A stretch of 64,000 nt of DNA from a virus. Of this stretch, positions 27,376-35,276 are shown in pieces. The DNA lies in IMG/VR virus record IMGVR_UViG_3300013093_000019, positions 62,001 through 126,000 of that record; one strand, given 5' to 3'. Under the pieces are notes generated by a model. It worked only from the letters and a program-made list of their open reading frames with translations. It was not told the DNA's origin and did no database searches. Positions within the stretch are counted from its first letter, which is position 1; each line of letters starts with the position of its first letter. A program made the position numbers and the translations under genes.

Positions 27376-28440
27376 TTATAGTTTCTTGTCAACTACAGAC
27401 TTAGTATTTGTACTACCGCCTGTTTGACCTGCTTTTTCGCCACCAGTCTGTGCACCAACGCCGTGACCTTCGCCACTTGCTGGTTTCTTAGCTGTGCTAA
27501 AAATGTTCTTTGTAGAACGGCTTGATTTCTCAACGTTTTCAAAGTCACCCATGTGTGGAACGTCAGCACCTTTCTTCAATACACCACCTAACTTACCGTG
27601 TGGTTTTTGACCGTCTTCGTCAGCACCTTTACCAGCTTGTGCTATGTTTTTAGCATTTGCACCGCTTGTTGGTTTACCTGAACCAGAGCTGATTGGGCTC
27701 TTGCCACTATCGTGACCTGTTTGTCCAGCTTTATCACCACGACCTGATCCAACGCCTTCACCGTCTGCCATTGTTACAGCAACTTTTTCGATGTATTCGC
27801 GCATCATTTCGCCTTGTGACTTAGCTCCGCGGCTTTCTTTCATGCTTTCGCCCTCGTCGTCTTCTTCACCTTCTTCATCACCTTCTTCGTCGTCTTCGGC
27901 ACCGCCGTCAACATCATCTAAAGGATCATGGCCAGTTTCGTCATCATGAACGCCTGGTTCGTTTTCTTCTTCATTGCGCTCTGCAGACATAAGAGCTTCA
28001 AATTCAGCTTTTAGTTCTTCTAGAGCATCTTCAAGATCTTGTACGTCATCTTTAGTAGCTGGAGCTGTGCCGTCGCCACCTTCGTCGCCGCCAAATTCAT
28101 CGTCGCCGCCCATAGCATCGTGATCCATTGTATCACCTTCTAGGTCGTCTGTTTTATCTTGAATTGGGAATTCGTCTTCTTCTTCTCCGAACATTGATTC
28201 TACAGTTTCGTCTTCTACAGACTCTTCTACAGACTCATCGTCTTCTTCTTCAGCGGCTTCTTCCATAGATTCATCATCTTCTTCAGATGCTTCGTCCATT
28301 TCCGCTTCTTCTTCTTCAGCGATAAGATTTTGGTATATTTCTCGTGACTTCTCTACAACGATTTCATGAAAAAGCTCATTGGCTTTATCAGTTTCTTCGT
28401 TTACTAGATAGTCCAGTAATTGTTCAAACTTTGTTGACAT
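27376..28440 (-). CDS. acidic prohead core protein, gp67-like with long extension
   Basis: I chose ATG at 28440 (MSTKFEQ) because AAGGAG stands nine bases before it; a TTG 30 bases upstream would place that site inside the gene. The first 50 residues (LLDYLVNEETDKANELFHEI, VEKSREIYQNLIAEEEE) align in pattern with T4 gp67 (helix, then an acid tail). Here the acid region runs for about 150 residues with long Glu/Asp runs, and a Gly/Ser/Lys-rich basic tail follows (KPISSGSG, GKLGGVLKK style). At 354 residues it is over four times T4 gp67 (80). It lies between gp20 and gp21, the gp67/68 position. It is inferred to be an internal core protein trimmed by gp21. Confidence 0.75.
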   Translation of the reverse strand: MSTKFEQLLDYLVNEETDKANELFHEIVVEKSREIYQNLIAEEEEAEMDEASEEDDESMEEAAEEEDDESVEESVEDETVESMFGEEEDEFPIQDKTDDLEGDTMDHDAMGGDDEFGGDEGGDGTAPATKDDVQDLEDALEELKAEFEALMSAERNEEENEPGVHDDETGHDPLDDVDGGAEDDEEGDEEGEEDDEGESMKESRGAKSQGEMMREYIEKVAVTMADGEGVGSGRGDKAGQTGHDSGKSPISSGSGKPTSGANAKNIAQAGKGADEDGQKPHGKLGGVLKKGADVPHMGDFENVEKSSRSTKNIFSTAKKPASGEGHGVGAQTGGEKAGQTGGSTNTKSVVDKKL

Positions 28441-28550
28441 GTGATTTTTCTCCTTAGTATCAGCAGGCAAGGCTGTGTATTATATTTACAGCACTATTGA
28501 ATTACTTATGCGAAATAGGCCAAAAATCGATCGTTTTGGCTCAAACGAGA

Positions 28551-28558
28551 TATTTATC
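28551..28558 (-). promoter_or_regulatory. late promoter GATAAATA
   Basis: GATAAATA on the minus strand, 111 bases before the gp67-like ATG. The leader contains an inverted repeat GCCAAAA/TTTTGGC with loop ATCGATCG (28519-28540). The 147-base gap holds nothing else recognisable. Confidence 0.65.
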
Positions 28559-28587
28559 GAGCCGAAAATTAAATTAAAATGGCAGTT

Positions 28588-28830
28588 TTAGGCCTGAACT
28601 TCAGCTGGAGGATTTTTATACATCTCTCTAACTAAAGCTAATTCTTCTTCGGTTTCTTGTTCTCGTGCTTCACCTGCAAGGCGAAGTTGATTCAGCATCT
28701 TAAGAGTCAAGCGTGTTTTACGAGTATCTTTGATACTCAATATGCTTTTATCAGAGTCAGGATCGTAACGCTTATCCTGCTGTTGATCAGCATCTTCATC
28801 ATTAAAATAAACAAATTCTCTTAATAGCAT
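28588..28830 (-). CDS. small conserved head-cluster protein, 80 aa
   Basis: A charged helical protein, MLLREFVYFNDEDADQQQDK, then RKTRLTLKMLNQLRLAGEAR and ELALVREMYKNPP. I recall similar short proteins (RKTRLTLKxLNxLRxxxEAxxxE) between gp20 and the prohead genes in marine T4-like phages, with no assigned role. The basic first half of the helix and acidic second half suit a scaffold or portal partner. The ATG lacks a Shine-Dalgarno site and lies in the same reading frame as gp20, eight codons after its stop, so re-initiation by ribosomes leaving gp20 is likely. CTAAATA also occurs just six bases upstream, probably by chance. Confidence 0.7.
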   Translation of the reverse strand: MLLREFVYFNDEDADQQQDKRYDPDSDKSILSIKDTRKTRLTLKMLNQLRLAGEAREQETEEELALVREMYKNPPAEVQA

Positions 28831-28854
28831 AAGGGTATTTAGCCCAAAATTAGA

Positions 28855-30582
28855 TTAGGCTGGTGGAGTGCTTTGAGGAGCACTAGGACTTGCTTGACCT
28901 GCTCCAGGAGCAGCTTCAGCACCCATATCATCTTCCATACCTTCTGGAGGTTGACTTAGGTCGTCTATATCACCTAGATCCTGCTGGGCGCCAGCAGATG
29001 TAACACCTGCAGAACGTAATTCAGCATTAGCATCCATCTTGCCTTTGTTGCTTTCTAGGTTTTCTTCTTGCCACATTTCTTGGTTTTCTGCAATTTCTTC
29101 TGCTGTTAAACCTAGGAAACGTTTCATAGCAAAGCGTTTGCTCATGAACGGAATTCCAACCATAGTACCAAATGTACCTACACGGGCTGTATCCATTTCT
29201 GCTTGGCGATAAGACGCAAAGTTTTGTGGTGGATTAAATTTAACGTCGAATAAATTAGGATCAATGTTGATACCGCGTTGGTTCAAGTATGCCTTAAACT
29301 CGTTGTTAAATTGTTCGTTTAATAGTGATTGTAGTCTTTCGCAGTATTTGTTGAATCGTAATTCTTGTATGTAAGCTGTTCCCACTCGGCCATCGTTAAA
29401 ACTGCTACCGCCATCATCTGGACCAGTAGGTAAGTAACTGGAAGGAATACGAAGAGCCCTAAACAACTTATTAGTAAAATATCGTAAATCATCAATTTCT
29501 CCTAAGTTCGTACCACCCGGTAATAGTTCTACTTTAGAGCCACGACCTTCTGATGTTTGTGGGAAGAAGTAATCTTCATTGATGCTTAGTGGATTGTAAC
29601 TAGCGTCTATGACGCTAGTGCCACCGCCTGTTAAAGACGGTATACGGCGCTGGTTAACTTCGTTCTTAACACGTTCAACAAATCCCATAGCCAAGTGACT
29701 AGGCATGTTACCTACGTCAATATAGAACACTCTACGCTCTGGAGCACGTTGCACACGATAGATAATAATAGCGTCTTCAAGCAATTCTTTTTGCTTATAG
29801 ACTTTGAAAATTGACTCTAAAAGTGAATTTCCAAAAGGAAAGTTGTTGTCTAAACCTTCACTCATTGACAAATGAATGACATGTTTTGCGTCGATTGCGT
29901 ATTGCTGTTGGTTAATAGCAAAGCGTCCGCCGTTATTTGCTTGGTTATATGTACCTACCATACCACGTTGCTGTGCGTTATTTGTAGTAAAACCTGAACC
30001 GCCAGGACCGCTTGTTTGGTTTGTAGGTGTGATTTGTGTAACTGTTAAGTTCTGTAGGTTAATGTTTAGATCACGGACAACATACTGTTCAGGTTGTTTG
30101 CCGTCACTTTCATTAACAATGATCTTGTCAATCTTAGCAGGATCAATGTATAACCATGCTAGAGTTTCTGGATCACGTATAAAGAATACGTCACCGTATT
30201 TGAACGCATTACGTACTAATTTAAAGATACGTTTAGGAAATTTGTTTAGCTTAGACCACTGTTGTAGGTACTTCTTAAGGATCTTAACTTCAGTTGAAGT
30301 AGCATTTTCTTTAAAGAACAGTTCAAACGGAGTACCGTTTTCTTCGTTCATTTGTGTACAGAATTCAGCTAGAATATCTAAGGCTGCATTAACTTCACTG
30401 TCGCTGTCCATAGTGTCATATTGACCATATCGTTCTAAACGATTTGGATGTCCTGAATAAACATCTGGCAAATATGAACTGTAGTTTGTGCGAGTAGGAT
30501 TTGCTCTGCTTCCTCCAGAACCACTGATAGGGCTTAGTGTACCTTGTGTATTAACAGGAGTGAAGTACTTTTTCCAACTCAT
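28855..30582 (-). CDS. 20: portal vertex protein gp20
   Basis: Forms the dodecameric portal through which DNA enters and leaves the head, and starts prohead assembly. The core signature EDAIIIYRVQRAPERRVFYI followed by DVGNMPSHLA is close to invariant in gp20. FKYGDVFFIRDP, QQYAIDAKHVIHLS and LLPGGTNLGEIDDLRYFTNK are further conserved blocks. At 575 residues it is near T4 gp20 (524). A Gly/Ser/Thr/Asn-rich patch near 190-225 is a variable surface loop. The C-terminal 60 residues are Ala/Pro/Gly-rich low complexity (GAGQASPSAPQSTPPA), probably disordered. AAGGATAATTT precedes the ATG, nine bases after the tape-measure-like gene. Confidence 0.96.
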   Translation of the reverse strand: MSWKKYFTPVNTQGTLSPISGSGGSRANPTRTNYSSYLPDVYSGHPNRLERYGQYDTMDSDSEVNAALDILAEFCTQMNEENGTPFELFFKENATSTEVKILKKYLQQWSKLNKFPKRIFKLVRNAFKYGDVFFIRDPETLAWLYIDPAKIDKIIVNESDGKQPEQYVVRDLNINLQNLTVTQITPTNQTSGPGGSGFTTNNAQQRGMVGTYNQANNGGRFAINQQQYAIDAKHVIHLSMSEGLDNNFPFGNSLLESIFKVYKQKELLEDAIIIYRVQRAPERRVFYIDVGNMPSHLAMGFVERVKNEVNQRRIPSLTGGGTSVIDASYNPLSINEDYFFPQTSEGRGSKVELLPGGTNLGEIDDLRYFTNKLFRALRIPSSYLPTGPDDGGSSFNDGRVGTAYIQELRFNKYCERLQSLLNEQFNNEFKAYLNQRGINIDPNLFDVKFNPPQNFASYRQAEMDTARVGTFGTMVGIPFMSKRFAMKRFLGLTAEEIAENQEMWQEENLESNKGKMDANAELRSAGVTSAGAQQDLGDIDDLSQPPEGMEDDMGAEAAPGAGQASPSAPQSTPPA

Positions 30583-30591
30583 AAATTATCC

Positions 30592-33090
30592 TTATTTTCT
30601 AAACAGATTACCGTTTGACGCTAGCGTAGTTGCGGTTTTTTCTGTTGCTTCTGCTGTTCTGGTATTAACTGCAATTAGTCTTGCTATGTTAGTATTTAAC
30701 GCAGTAATAGGATCTTGTTTAGGTTCTTGGACCGAAGCCGCCGGTGCATCTGCAGGTTTTTGATCTTTTTTCTCTGCGGCAGCTTTAGCATCTGCGGCTT
30801 TCTTATCAGCAGCTTCTCTTTCTTGTGCGGCTTTTTGATCTGCAATTTTCTTAGCTTCTGCAGCTTTGAAACTTGCAGCCTGTGCTTTAAGATTAGCATC
30901 TGGATTATTGTAAATCTTAAGAACATCATCTTTAATGCTTGCTGGAACTTTGCTAGCGTCATCGGGAGTAGCACCAATCATCATGCTGTATGCCCAATTT
31001 CTAATATTGGTTGCTTGATCAACTTTTGGTGCTTCTGCAGATGATTGATTTGCAGCAGGTTGACTAGAAGGAGTTACCCCCATGTCTTTTTCTACACGGC
31101 CCTTCCATTGTTTTTGTTGATTAATTTGGTTATCAAGTATACCTTTTTTCTGTCTATCCCAGAATCCGTCACCTAAGGCTGCTTTTTCTTTTTCTAATTT
31201 AATGATGTTATCATTAATTTTTTGTAGAGTTTCTTCTTGCTGTTGTTTTTTCTTTGCGGCATCTTCTGCTTTTTCCATGTCAGTATCTGATCGCATCCAA
31301 CGAGGAATAACAGCACCTTTGATCGCTTGCCATAAGAAATCAAATAGTTCTTTGATGGCGGAATACAATATAGGTTTAGTTGATTCCCACAGTTCATGGA
31401 CAGCAGGGCCAAATATCTTTTTAGTATCGTCCCAGAATTGTAACAATGCTGTTTTAAATTCGTCCCAACTATGGATATTCTCAAACTTGTCAGTAAACGC
31501 TTTAAATGCGGCACCAAATCTAGTAACGTATGGTTCAATTATGTGTGCAAAAGTTAACGACACAGCTTCAAACTTTCCAGACATAGCTAACATTGGTTTT
31601 AAGAATGGTCCTAATAAGGTACCCATAATTCTGTCAATTACGTTACCTACATCTCGTAAATTCTGTGTTAAGTCACCCATTTGAGCAGCTTGATTTCCAG
31701 CAGTATCTTTAGTTTTTGCATGTAGTTTGCTCATTGCTTCTAGATATTCTGCATCAGATTTGTATTGGCTTCGTTGGTTAGCTAGATTCTGCATCTGGCC
31801 GTTGATAATGCCTTTACCTTGAGCGACCATGATGTTGTTAGTAACACCTAGTTGGTCGTGCATTTGTTTGATACCATTAGCCGCTGCTAGTGTACCTCTA
31901 TCTATACCTGATTGAAATTGATCAGCAGATTCATTAATATTTTTAGCGTTTTCTAAATATTGTCTAAATTGTCCTTTAGACGCTACGTTCATTCTAACAC
32001 CAGCTTCGTTAACTGGAGTAGTAATACCTGTTTGGATAGCTAGTTTAACTGCTTTAGCACCATCTGGACCAAATTTTGCTAGTGCGTCTGCTACAGCGGT
32101 AGTTGCATTAGCGGCTGCTTTAGGATCTAGTCCTGCTGTAAATGCTTTCCAGTTGGCTTCTTCTGTAGCTTCTTTTAATTCTGCTTCTATTTGTTCTCTG
32201 CGTTTACCAGTTACTTCGCTTAAGAATGTCATTTCTTGTGCGAGATTTGTAGCACCTTCTGCAACTACTCTGCTGTCCTGTAATCCTTTTTTAGTAATAC
32301 TACCTTGCCCCATCATGAATACTTCCATGATTCCGGCCGCTTGTTGTGTAGTATACCCTAATCCGTAGATAGCTTTTCTAAATTCGCTACCTTCTCCCAT
32401 AAACGATTTCATATTCTTGTTGAATAGTAGTCGCCCTGATTCAACATCGCCTGTCATTGTAGCTAATGCCTGACCAAATTTAGGATCTGACATAACCGCC
32501 TGATACTCGCTAAGAGTAAGTCCAGTTAATCTTGCTGTATCTCTTAGGGTTTCAAAATCTGCATTTAAGGCCATACCGCCTGCGGTTAGCTTACGATAAA
32601 TTTCAAGATTTTCTTCTTGACGCTTGATCGCCATGCCGCCAATGTCAAATAGCATCTTTAATACTCCGCCAACTAGCGGAACTTGAGACGCAAGGTCTCC
32701 CATGACATCAGCTAATTGGCTAAGTTTCATTTCGCCTGTTGCGGCTGCAAGAGCAAAATCTTTAAGTATTCCTAGTACATTACCCACTGTAGATGCTAGA
32801 CTACCCAGAATACCAAACAGTCCTGAAAATGCTTTTGCTACTAGGCTTACCGCAGGTCCTAATAAATCAAATGCTACTCCTACGGCTTTTGCTACAGGAA
32901 CAAATTTACTAAATTGTCCTGCTAGTGTATCAACAACTCCTGAGCTAGCACCGCTAGATCCTGAAGTTTTCTTTTCTTCAGACTGATTAGTTTTTACCAA
33001 AGTTGATGAAATCTTGGTCAGATTTACATTCATCGCTTGTGCGACTTGTAGTAAATCCTGTAAGGTCTGTTCTGATGCGTAATCGGCCAT
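30592..33090 (-). CDS. tail tape-measure-like protein, 832 aa
   Basis: A long, mostly helical protein. Residues 60-140 are strongly hydrophobic (VAKAVGVAFDLLGPAVSLVA, then FSGLFGILGSLASTVGNVLG), and a second hydrophobic helix patch lies near 500-530. Coiled-coil and Lys/Ala/Glu-rich heptads fill the C-terminal 230 residues (EAKKIADQKAAQEREAADKK). This profile fits a tape-measure protein that sets tail length; T4 gp29 has 590 residues. At about 1.5 A per residue, 832 residues would span roughly 125 nm (inference). It is adjacent to, and diverges from, the gp26-like gene, which may encode a tail assembly chaperone. No strong Shine-Dalgarno site precedes the ATG, but an exact late promoter does. 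Confidence 0.65.
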   Translation of the reverse strand: MADYASEQTLQDLLQVAQAMNVNLTKISSTLVKTNQSEEKKTSGSSGASSGVVDTLAGQFSKFVPVAKAVGVAFDLLGPAVSLVAKAFSGLFGILGSLASTVGNVLGILKDFALAAATGEMKLSQLADVMGDLASQVPLVGGVLKMLFDIGGMAIKRQEENLEIYRKLTAGGMALNADFETLRDTARLTGLTLSEYQAVMSDPKFGQALATMTGDVESGRLLFNKNMKSFMGEGSEFRKAIYGLGYTTQQAAGIMEVFMMGQGSITKKGLQDSRVVAEGATNLAQEMTFLSEVTGKRREQIEAELKEATEEANWKAFTAGLDPKAAANATTAVADALAKFGPDGAKAVKLAIQTGITTPVNEAGVRMNVASKGQFRQYLENAKNINESADQFQSGIDRGTLAAANGIKQMHDQLGVTNNIMVAQGKGIINGQMQNLANQRSQYKSDAEYLEAMSKLHAKTKDTAGNQAAQMGDLTQNLRDVGNVIDRIMGTLLGPFLKPMLAMSGKFEAVSLTFAHIIEPYVTRFGAAFKAFTDKFENIHSWDEFKTALLQFWDDTKKIFGPAVHELWESTKPILYSAIKELFDFLWQAIKGAVIPRWMRSDTDMEKAEDAAKKKQQQEETLQKINDNIIKLEKEKAALGDGFWDRQKKGILDNQINQQKQWKGRVEKDMGVTPSSQPAANQSSAEAPKVDQATNIRNWAYSMMIGATPDDASKVPASIKDDVLKIYNNPDANLKAQAASFKAAEAKKIADQKAAQEREAADKKAADAKAAAEKKDQKPADAPAASVQEPKQDPITALNTNIARLIAVNTRTAEATEKTATTLASNGNLFRK

Positions 33091-33119
33091 GGGTTTTAAA
33101 ATTGGTGGTTATGTAGGTA

Positions 33120-33127
33120 TATAAATA
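33120..33127 (+). promoter_or_regulatory. late promoter TATAAATA (exact), rightward
   Basis: Exact late consensus 42 bases before the gp26-like ATG. It faces a leftward copy 21 bases away, so the two predicted transcripts overlap at their 5' ends. Confidence 0.8.
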
Positions 33128-33148
33128 CAATCCATACTGTACTATCTT

Positions 33149-33156
33149 TATTTATA
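33149..33156 (-). promoter_or_regulatory. late promoter TATAAATA (exact), leftward
   Basis: Exact late consensus on the minus strand, 58 bases before the tape-measure-like ATG at 33090. It is paired head to head with the rightward promoter at 33120-33127. Confidence 0.8.
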
Positions 33157-33169
33157 GGAATTTAAAACC

Positions 33170-34036
33170 ATGGTTAAAACCACAACTAATCAAAACAATC
33201 CGTTGACACGCTTTATGCGTCAACCTAAGATTTATATCACTTTACCTAGTGGAGGTAAGTATTGGCCTGTTGGTTCTATCGAGATTCCTGAAAACGGACA
33301 GCTACCTGTGTTTTCCATGACAGCTAAAGATGAGATAGTAATGAAAACTCCTGATGCACTTCTAAACGGACAAAGCGTTGTTGACGTGATACAAAGCTGT
33401 GTGCCTAATATTAAAAATGCTTGGAACTGTCCTAGCATTGATTTAGACATGTTGTTAGTTGCGATCCGTATCGCTACTTACGGTGAAAAAATGACCGTTA
33501 GCTATAAAATTCCTAATACAGTTGAAGAAGGCGATTACGAAATTGAACTACACAGTTTCATAGATCAAATATCAAATGCACAATGGATCGAACAAGTACC
33601 TGTTACTGATGAACTGGTAATGTTTGTTAAGCCATTGACTTATAAACATATGACCACTATCAGTCAAAAGAGTTTTGAAACTAATAAGATGATGCAGATC
33701 GCAGGTGACGAATCGCTAAGTGATGATCAAAAAGCCGCTTATATTCAAAAGAGCTTTCAGACGCTAACTGACCTAACTACAGAAATGTTAGTAAGTTCTA
33801 TTTTTAAAATTAAAACGTTTGATGAAGATGTAACTGAAACTCGTTATATTAAAGAGTTTATTGAAAACGCTGACAAGAGCATAATTGACAGTATCCAAAA
33901 GCACCTAAACGAGCTTAAAGAACAAAATCAACTTAAACCAGTTACACTAAGCACTACACCGTTACAACAAGAAGCTGGTGCTCCTGAAACGTTTGAAGTA
34001 CCTATTAACTTCGACCAGTCAAATTTTTTCGCATAA
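33170..34036 (+). CDS. gp26-like baseplate hub / tail assembly protein, 288 aa
   Basis: FMRQPKIYITLPSGGKYWPV, MTAKDEIVMKTPDALLNGQ and VVDVIQSCVPNIKNAWNCP are conserved in the protein called gp26 (baseplate hub) in marine T4-like phages (recognised by eye). T4 gp26 has 208 residues. The second half is helical and charged (QKSFETNKMMQIAGDESLSD), ending in PINFDQSNFFA. The last codons contain T_TTT_TTC at 34024-34030 inside an overlap with the next ORF, so a minority of ribosomes could shift -1 and make a 363-residue fusion. It diverges from the tape-measure-like gene, which is where lambda-type tail assembly chaperones sit. A hub role versus a chaperone role cannot be settled from sequence. Confidence 0.8.
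   Translation: MVKTTTNQNNPLTRFMRQPKIYITLPSGGKYWPVGSIEIPENGQLPVFSMTAKDEIVMKTPDALLNGQSVVDVIQSCVPNIKNAWNCPSIDLDMLLVAIRIATYGEKMTVSYKIPNTVEEGDYEIELHSFIDQISNAQWIEQVPVTDELVMFVKPLTYKHMTTISQKSFETNKMMQIAGDESLSDDQKAAYIQKSFQTLTDLTTEMLVSSIFKIKTFDEDVTETRYIKEFIENADKSIIDSIQKHLNELKEQNQLKPVTLSTTPLQQEAGAPETFEVPINFDQSNFFA
34024..34030 (+). other. candidate programmed -1 ribosomal frameshift site
   Basis: The 0-frame codons end ..AAT TTT TTC GCA TAA. T_TTT_TTC matches the X_XXY_YYZ slippery rule (one base from the HIV-1 site), and A_AAT_TTT overlaps it at 34021-34027. The -1 frame is open from 34009 (stop at 34006-34008) to 34260, so the slip site lies inside the 28-base overlap window. No clear strong stem-loop follows. 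Confidence 0.55.
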
Positions 34037-34041
34037 GGCTT

Positions 34042-34260
34042 TTGCTTCTCGACAATGAAGGTGTAGCCAAATTCATTGAAGAGATTGATTCGGAAGTAAA
34101 GGCCTTAAAAGACGAGTTGTTTAGGCTAGTCTGGTTTATGCGCGGTGGCATATCCTTAGAAGAAGCTTATCAGCTAGACGTTGCTGATCGTTCGATCATT
34201 AATACGATTATCAAAGATAATCTAGAAACTACACAAGAAAGCGGACTGCCTTTCTTTTAA
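34042..34260 (+). CDS. 72-codon ORF, probable -1 frameshift extension of gp26-like
   Basis: Sequence LLDNEGVAKFIEEIDSEVKA, then KDELFRLVWFMRGGISLEEA and DRSIINTIIKDNLETTQESG, ending LPFF. I recall similar short proteins (WxMRGGxxxxxA ... ENxETTxxxxxPF) right after gp26 in marine T4-like phages. The only usable independent start is TTG at 34042, with AAGG just three bases away; the first ATG is at codon 33. The frame is open upstream to 34009, across the gp26-like stop. Both facts favour expression by -1 frameshift from the upstream gene (fusion of 287 + 76 residues). Its stop overlaps the stop region of the convergent minus-strand gene by four bases. Confidence 0.75.
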   Translation: MLLDNEGVAKFIEEIDSEVKALKDELFRLVWFMRGGISLEEAYQLDVADRSIINTIIKDNLETTQESGLPFF

Positions 34261-34964
34261 ATGTTTTTGCCTAGGAATTTACTGTAGAATTCAACAACAG
34301 GTTTAGCATTACTAGTAGTACCTTCCGCTGCACCCACTAATTTTTCCACTTTAGCAAGACGTTGACTGATTGCTTGTAGATCAGCACCACCTGCAGCACC
34401 GCTACCACCGCCTGTGTATCTTGCAGCACCTGTTGCAGGAGCTTGATTGCCTGCTTGTGAACTATAACCAGGACCGCCAACAGCATCAGCACCTGCATTA
34501 TATCCTTTCTTAAGAGCGCGGCCAGCGCCAGCTACTCCGCCTGCTACAGCGCCAATACCTTTGGCTGTTTGTCCTACTACATTTGCTAGACCTTTAACAA
34601 AGCCACGACCCTGTTTAGGTTGACCCGGTAAAGGAGCATCTAGAGTTGGATCACCTGTAGGACCTGTTGATGTTTGAGGATCTTGGCCTACTTTTTGATC
34701 TGTATCTGCTGGAGGAGTTGTTGCTTGTGTTGTATCTGCTGGAGTATCTTGCTGTTGTAATTGAGAAGCCATGTTGCCCATTACTTGCTTGCCCGCACCA
34801 TTATCTGCTGGAGCAGCTTGATTCTTAGCAGTAGCTATTTTAGTAGCAATTTGCTGTCCTCTTTGCTTATTAGCATCTTTGATAGCTTTATATTGATCAG
34901 GAGTCATACCTGTCGCATCAAGTTCAAATATATCTTGGCTTTCTACTAAGTGAATAATTTTCAT
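34257..34964 (-). CDS. low-complexity protein, 235 aa, unknown
   Basis: I recognise no family. The N-terminus MKIIHLVESQDIFELDATGM followed by TPDQYKAIKDANKQRGQQIA is helical and charged. Residues 48-120 are Gln/Pro/Thr/Asp-rich and probably disordered. Residues 120-190 are Gly/Ala-rich with a hydrophobic stretch (GLANVVGQTAKGIGAVAGGV). The C-terminus has a short helix (DLQAISQRLAKVEKLVGAAE) and VVEFYSKFLGKNI. It has a late promoter (34994-35001) and a good GAGGATCG ribosome site, so it is a late gene; a small virion or assembly factor is likely. It converges on the gp26-like/72-codon pair with a four-base 3' overlap and no terminator between. Confidence 0.65.
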   Translation of the reverse strand: MKIIHLVESQDIFELDATGMTPDQYKAIKDANKQRGQQIATKIATAKNQAAPADNGAGKQVMGNMASQLQQQDTPADTTQATTPPADTDQKVGQDPQTSTGPTGDPTLDAPLPGQPKQGRGFVKGLANVVGQTAKGIGAVAGGVAGAGRALKKGYNAGADAVGGPGYSSQAGNQAPATGAARYTGGGSGAAGGADLQAISQRLAKVEKLVGAAEGTTSNAKPVVEFYSKFLGKNI

Positions 34965-34993
34965 TTACACGATCCTCAAATTACGTATGTTTT

Positions 34994-35001
34994 TATTTAT
35001 G
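34994..35001 (-). promoter_or_regulatory. late promoter CATAAATA
   Basis: CATAAATA on the minus strand 30 bases before the ATG at 34964. Upstream of it lies a perfect hairpin, AAATGAGC/GCTCATTT with loop TAAA. Confidence 0.65.
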
Positions 35002-35098
35002 TTTAAAAATGAGCTAAAGCTCATTTGCTCTTTCGCTAACGCTCAACGCATTTATTTCTTTCGAAGAAAGATTAAGTATTATCTAGATATAATGGTCA

Positions 35099-35276
35099 CA
35101 CTTAACCCAGGAAAGGGTCAAGATGTACTAGCATTATCTGAGTATGCAAGTCACTTAGCGTTGTGGCATTACTGAAGCGGTCATCCTGTACTCCTAGCCA
35201 CGTCTTATTATGACGGTAATCTAACATATATACGCTAACATATATGTTAAATCCGGGGTTTCTCTCCCCTCTTTTA
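35099..35276 (+). ncRNA. candidate small RNA, weakly supported
   Basis: A TATAAT box (35088-35093) precedes and a GGGG-TTTCTCT-CCCC hairpin with TCTTTT tail (35255-35275) follows a stretch of about 175 bases without a good ORF. No -35 box is evident and no known RNA family was recognised. The extent is inferred only from these two signals. Confidence 0.2.
35255..35275 (+). terminator. intrinsic terminator-like hairpin
   Basis: GGGG, loop TTTCTCT, CCCC, then TCTTTT on the plus strand. The stem is only four pairs, so its strength is uncertain. No coding gene lies upstream on this strand. Confidence 0.4.

Noticed and set aside
28441-28470. Upstream TTG start for the gp67-like gene
   Set aside because: The AAGGAG site lies downstream of it, at the right distance for ATG 28440.
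28836-28842. CTAAATA as promoter of the 80-residue gene
   Set aside because: Too close to the ATG (six bases): transcription would begin at the start codon. Likely chance in AT-rich sequence.
29876-32986. Plus-strand reading frames opposite gp20 and the tape-measure-like gene
   Set aside because: Shadows of strongly supported minus-strand genes; low-complexity Ser/Phe/Leu translations.
34987-35175. 62-codon plus-strand reading frame
   Set aside because: It spans the late promoter and hairpin of the minus-strand gene, has no ribosome site and a skewed first half; only its last part looks protein-like (reported separately as low interest).
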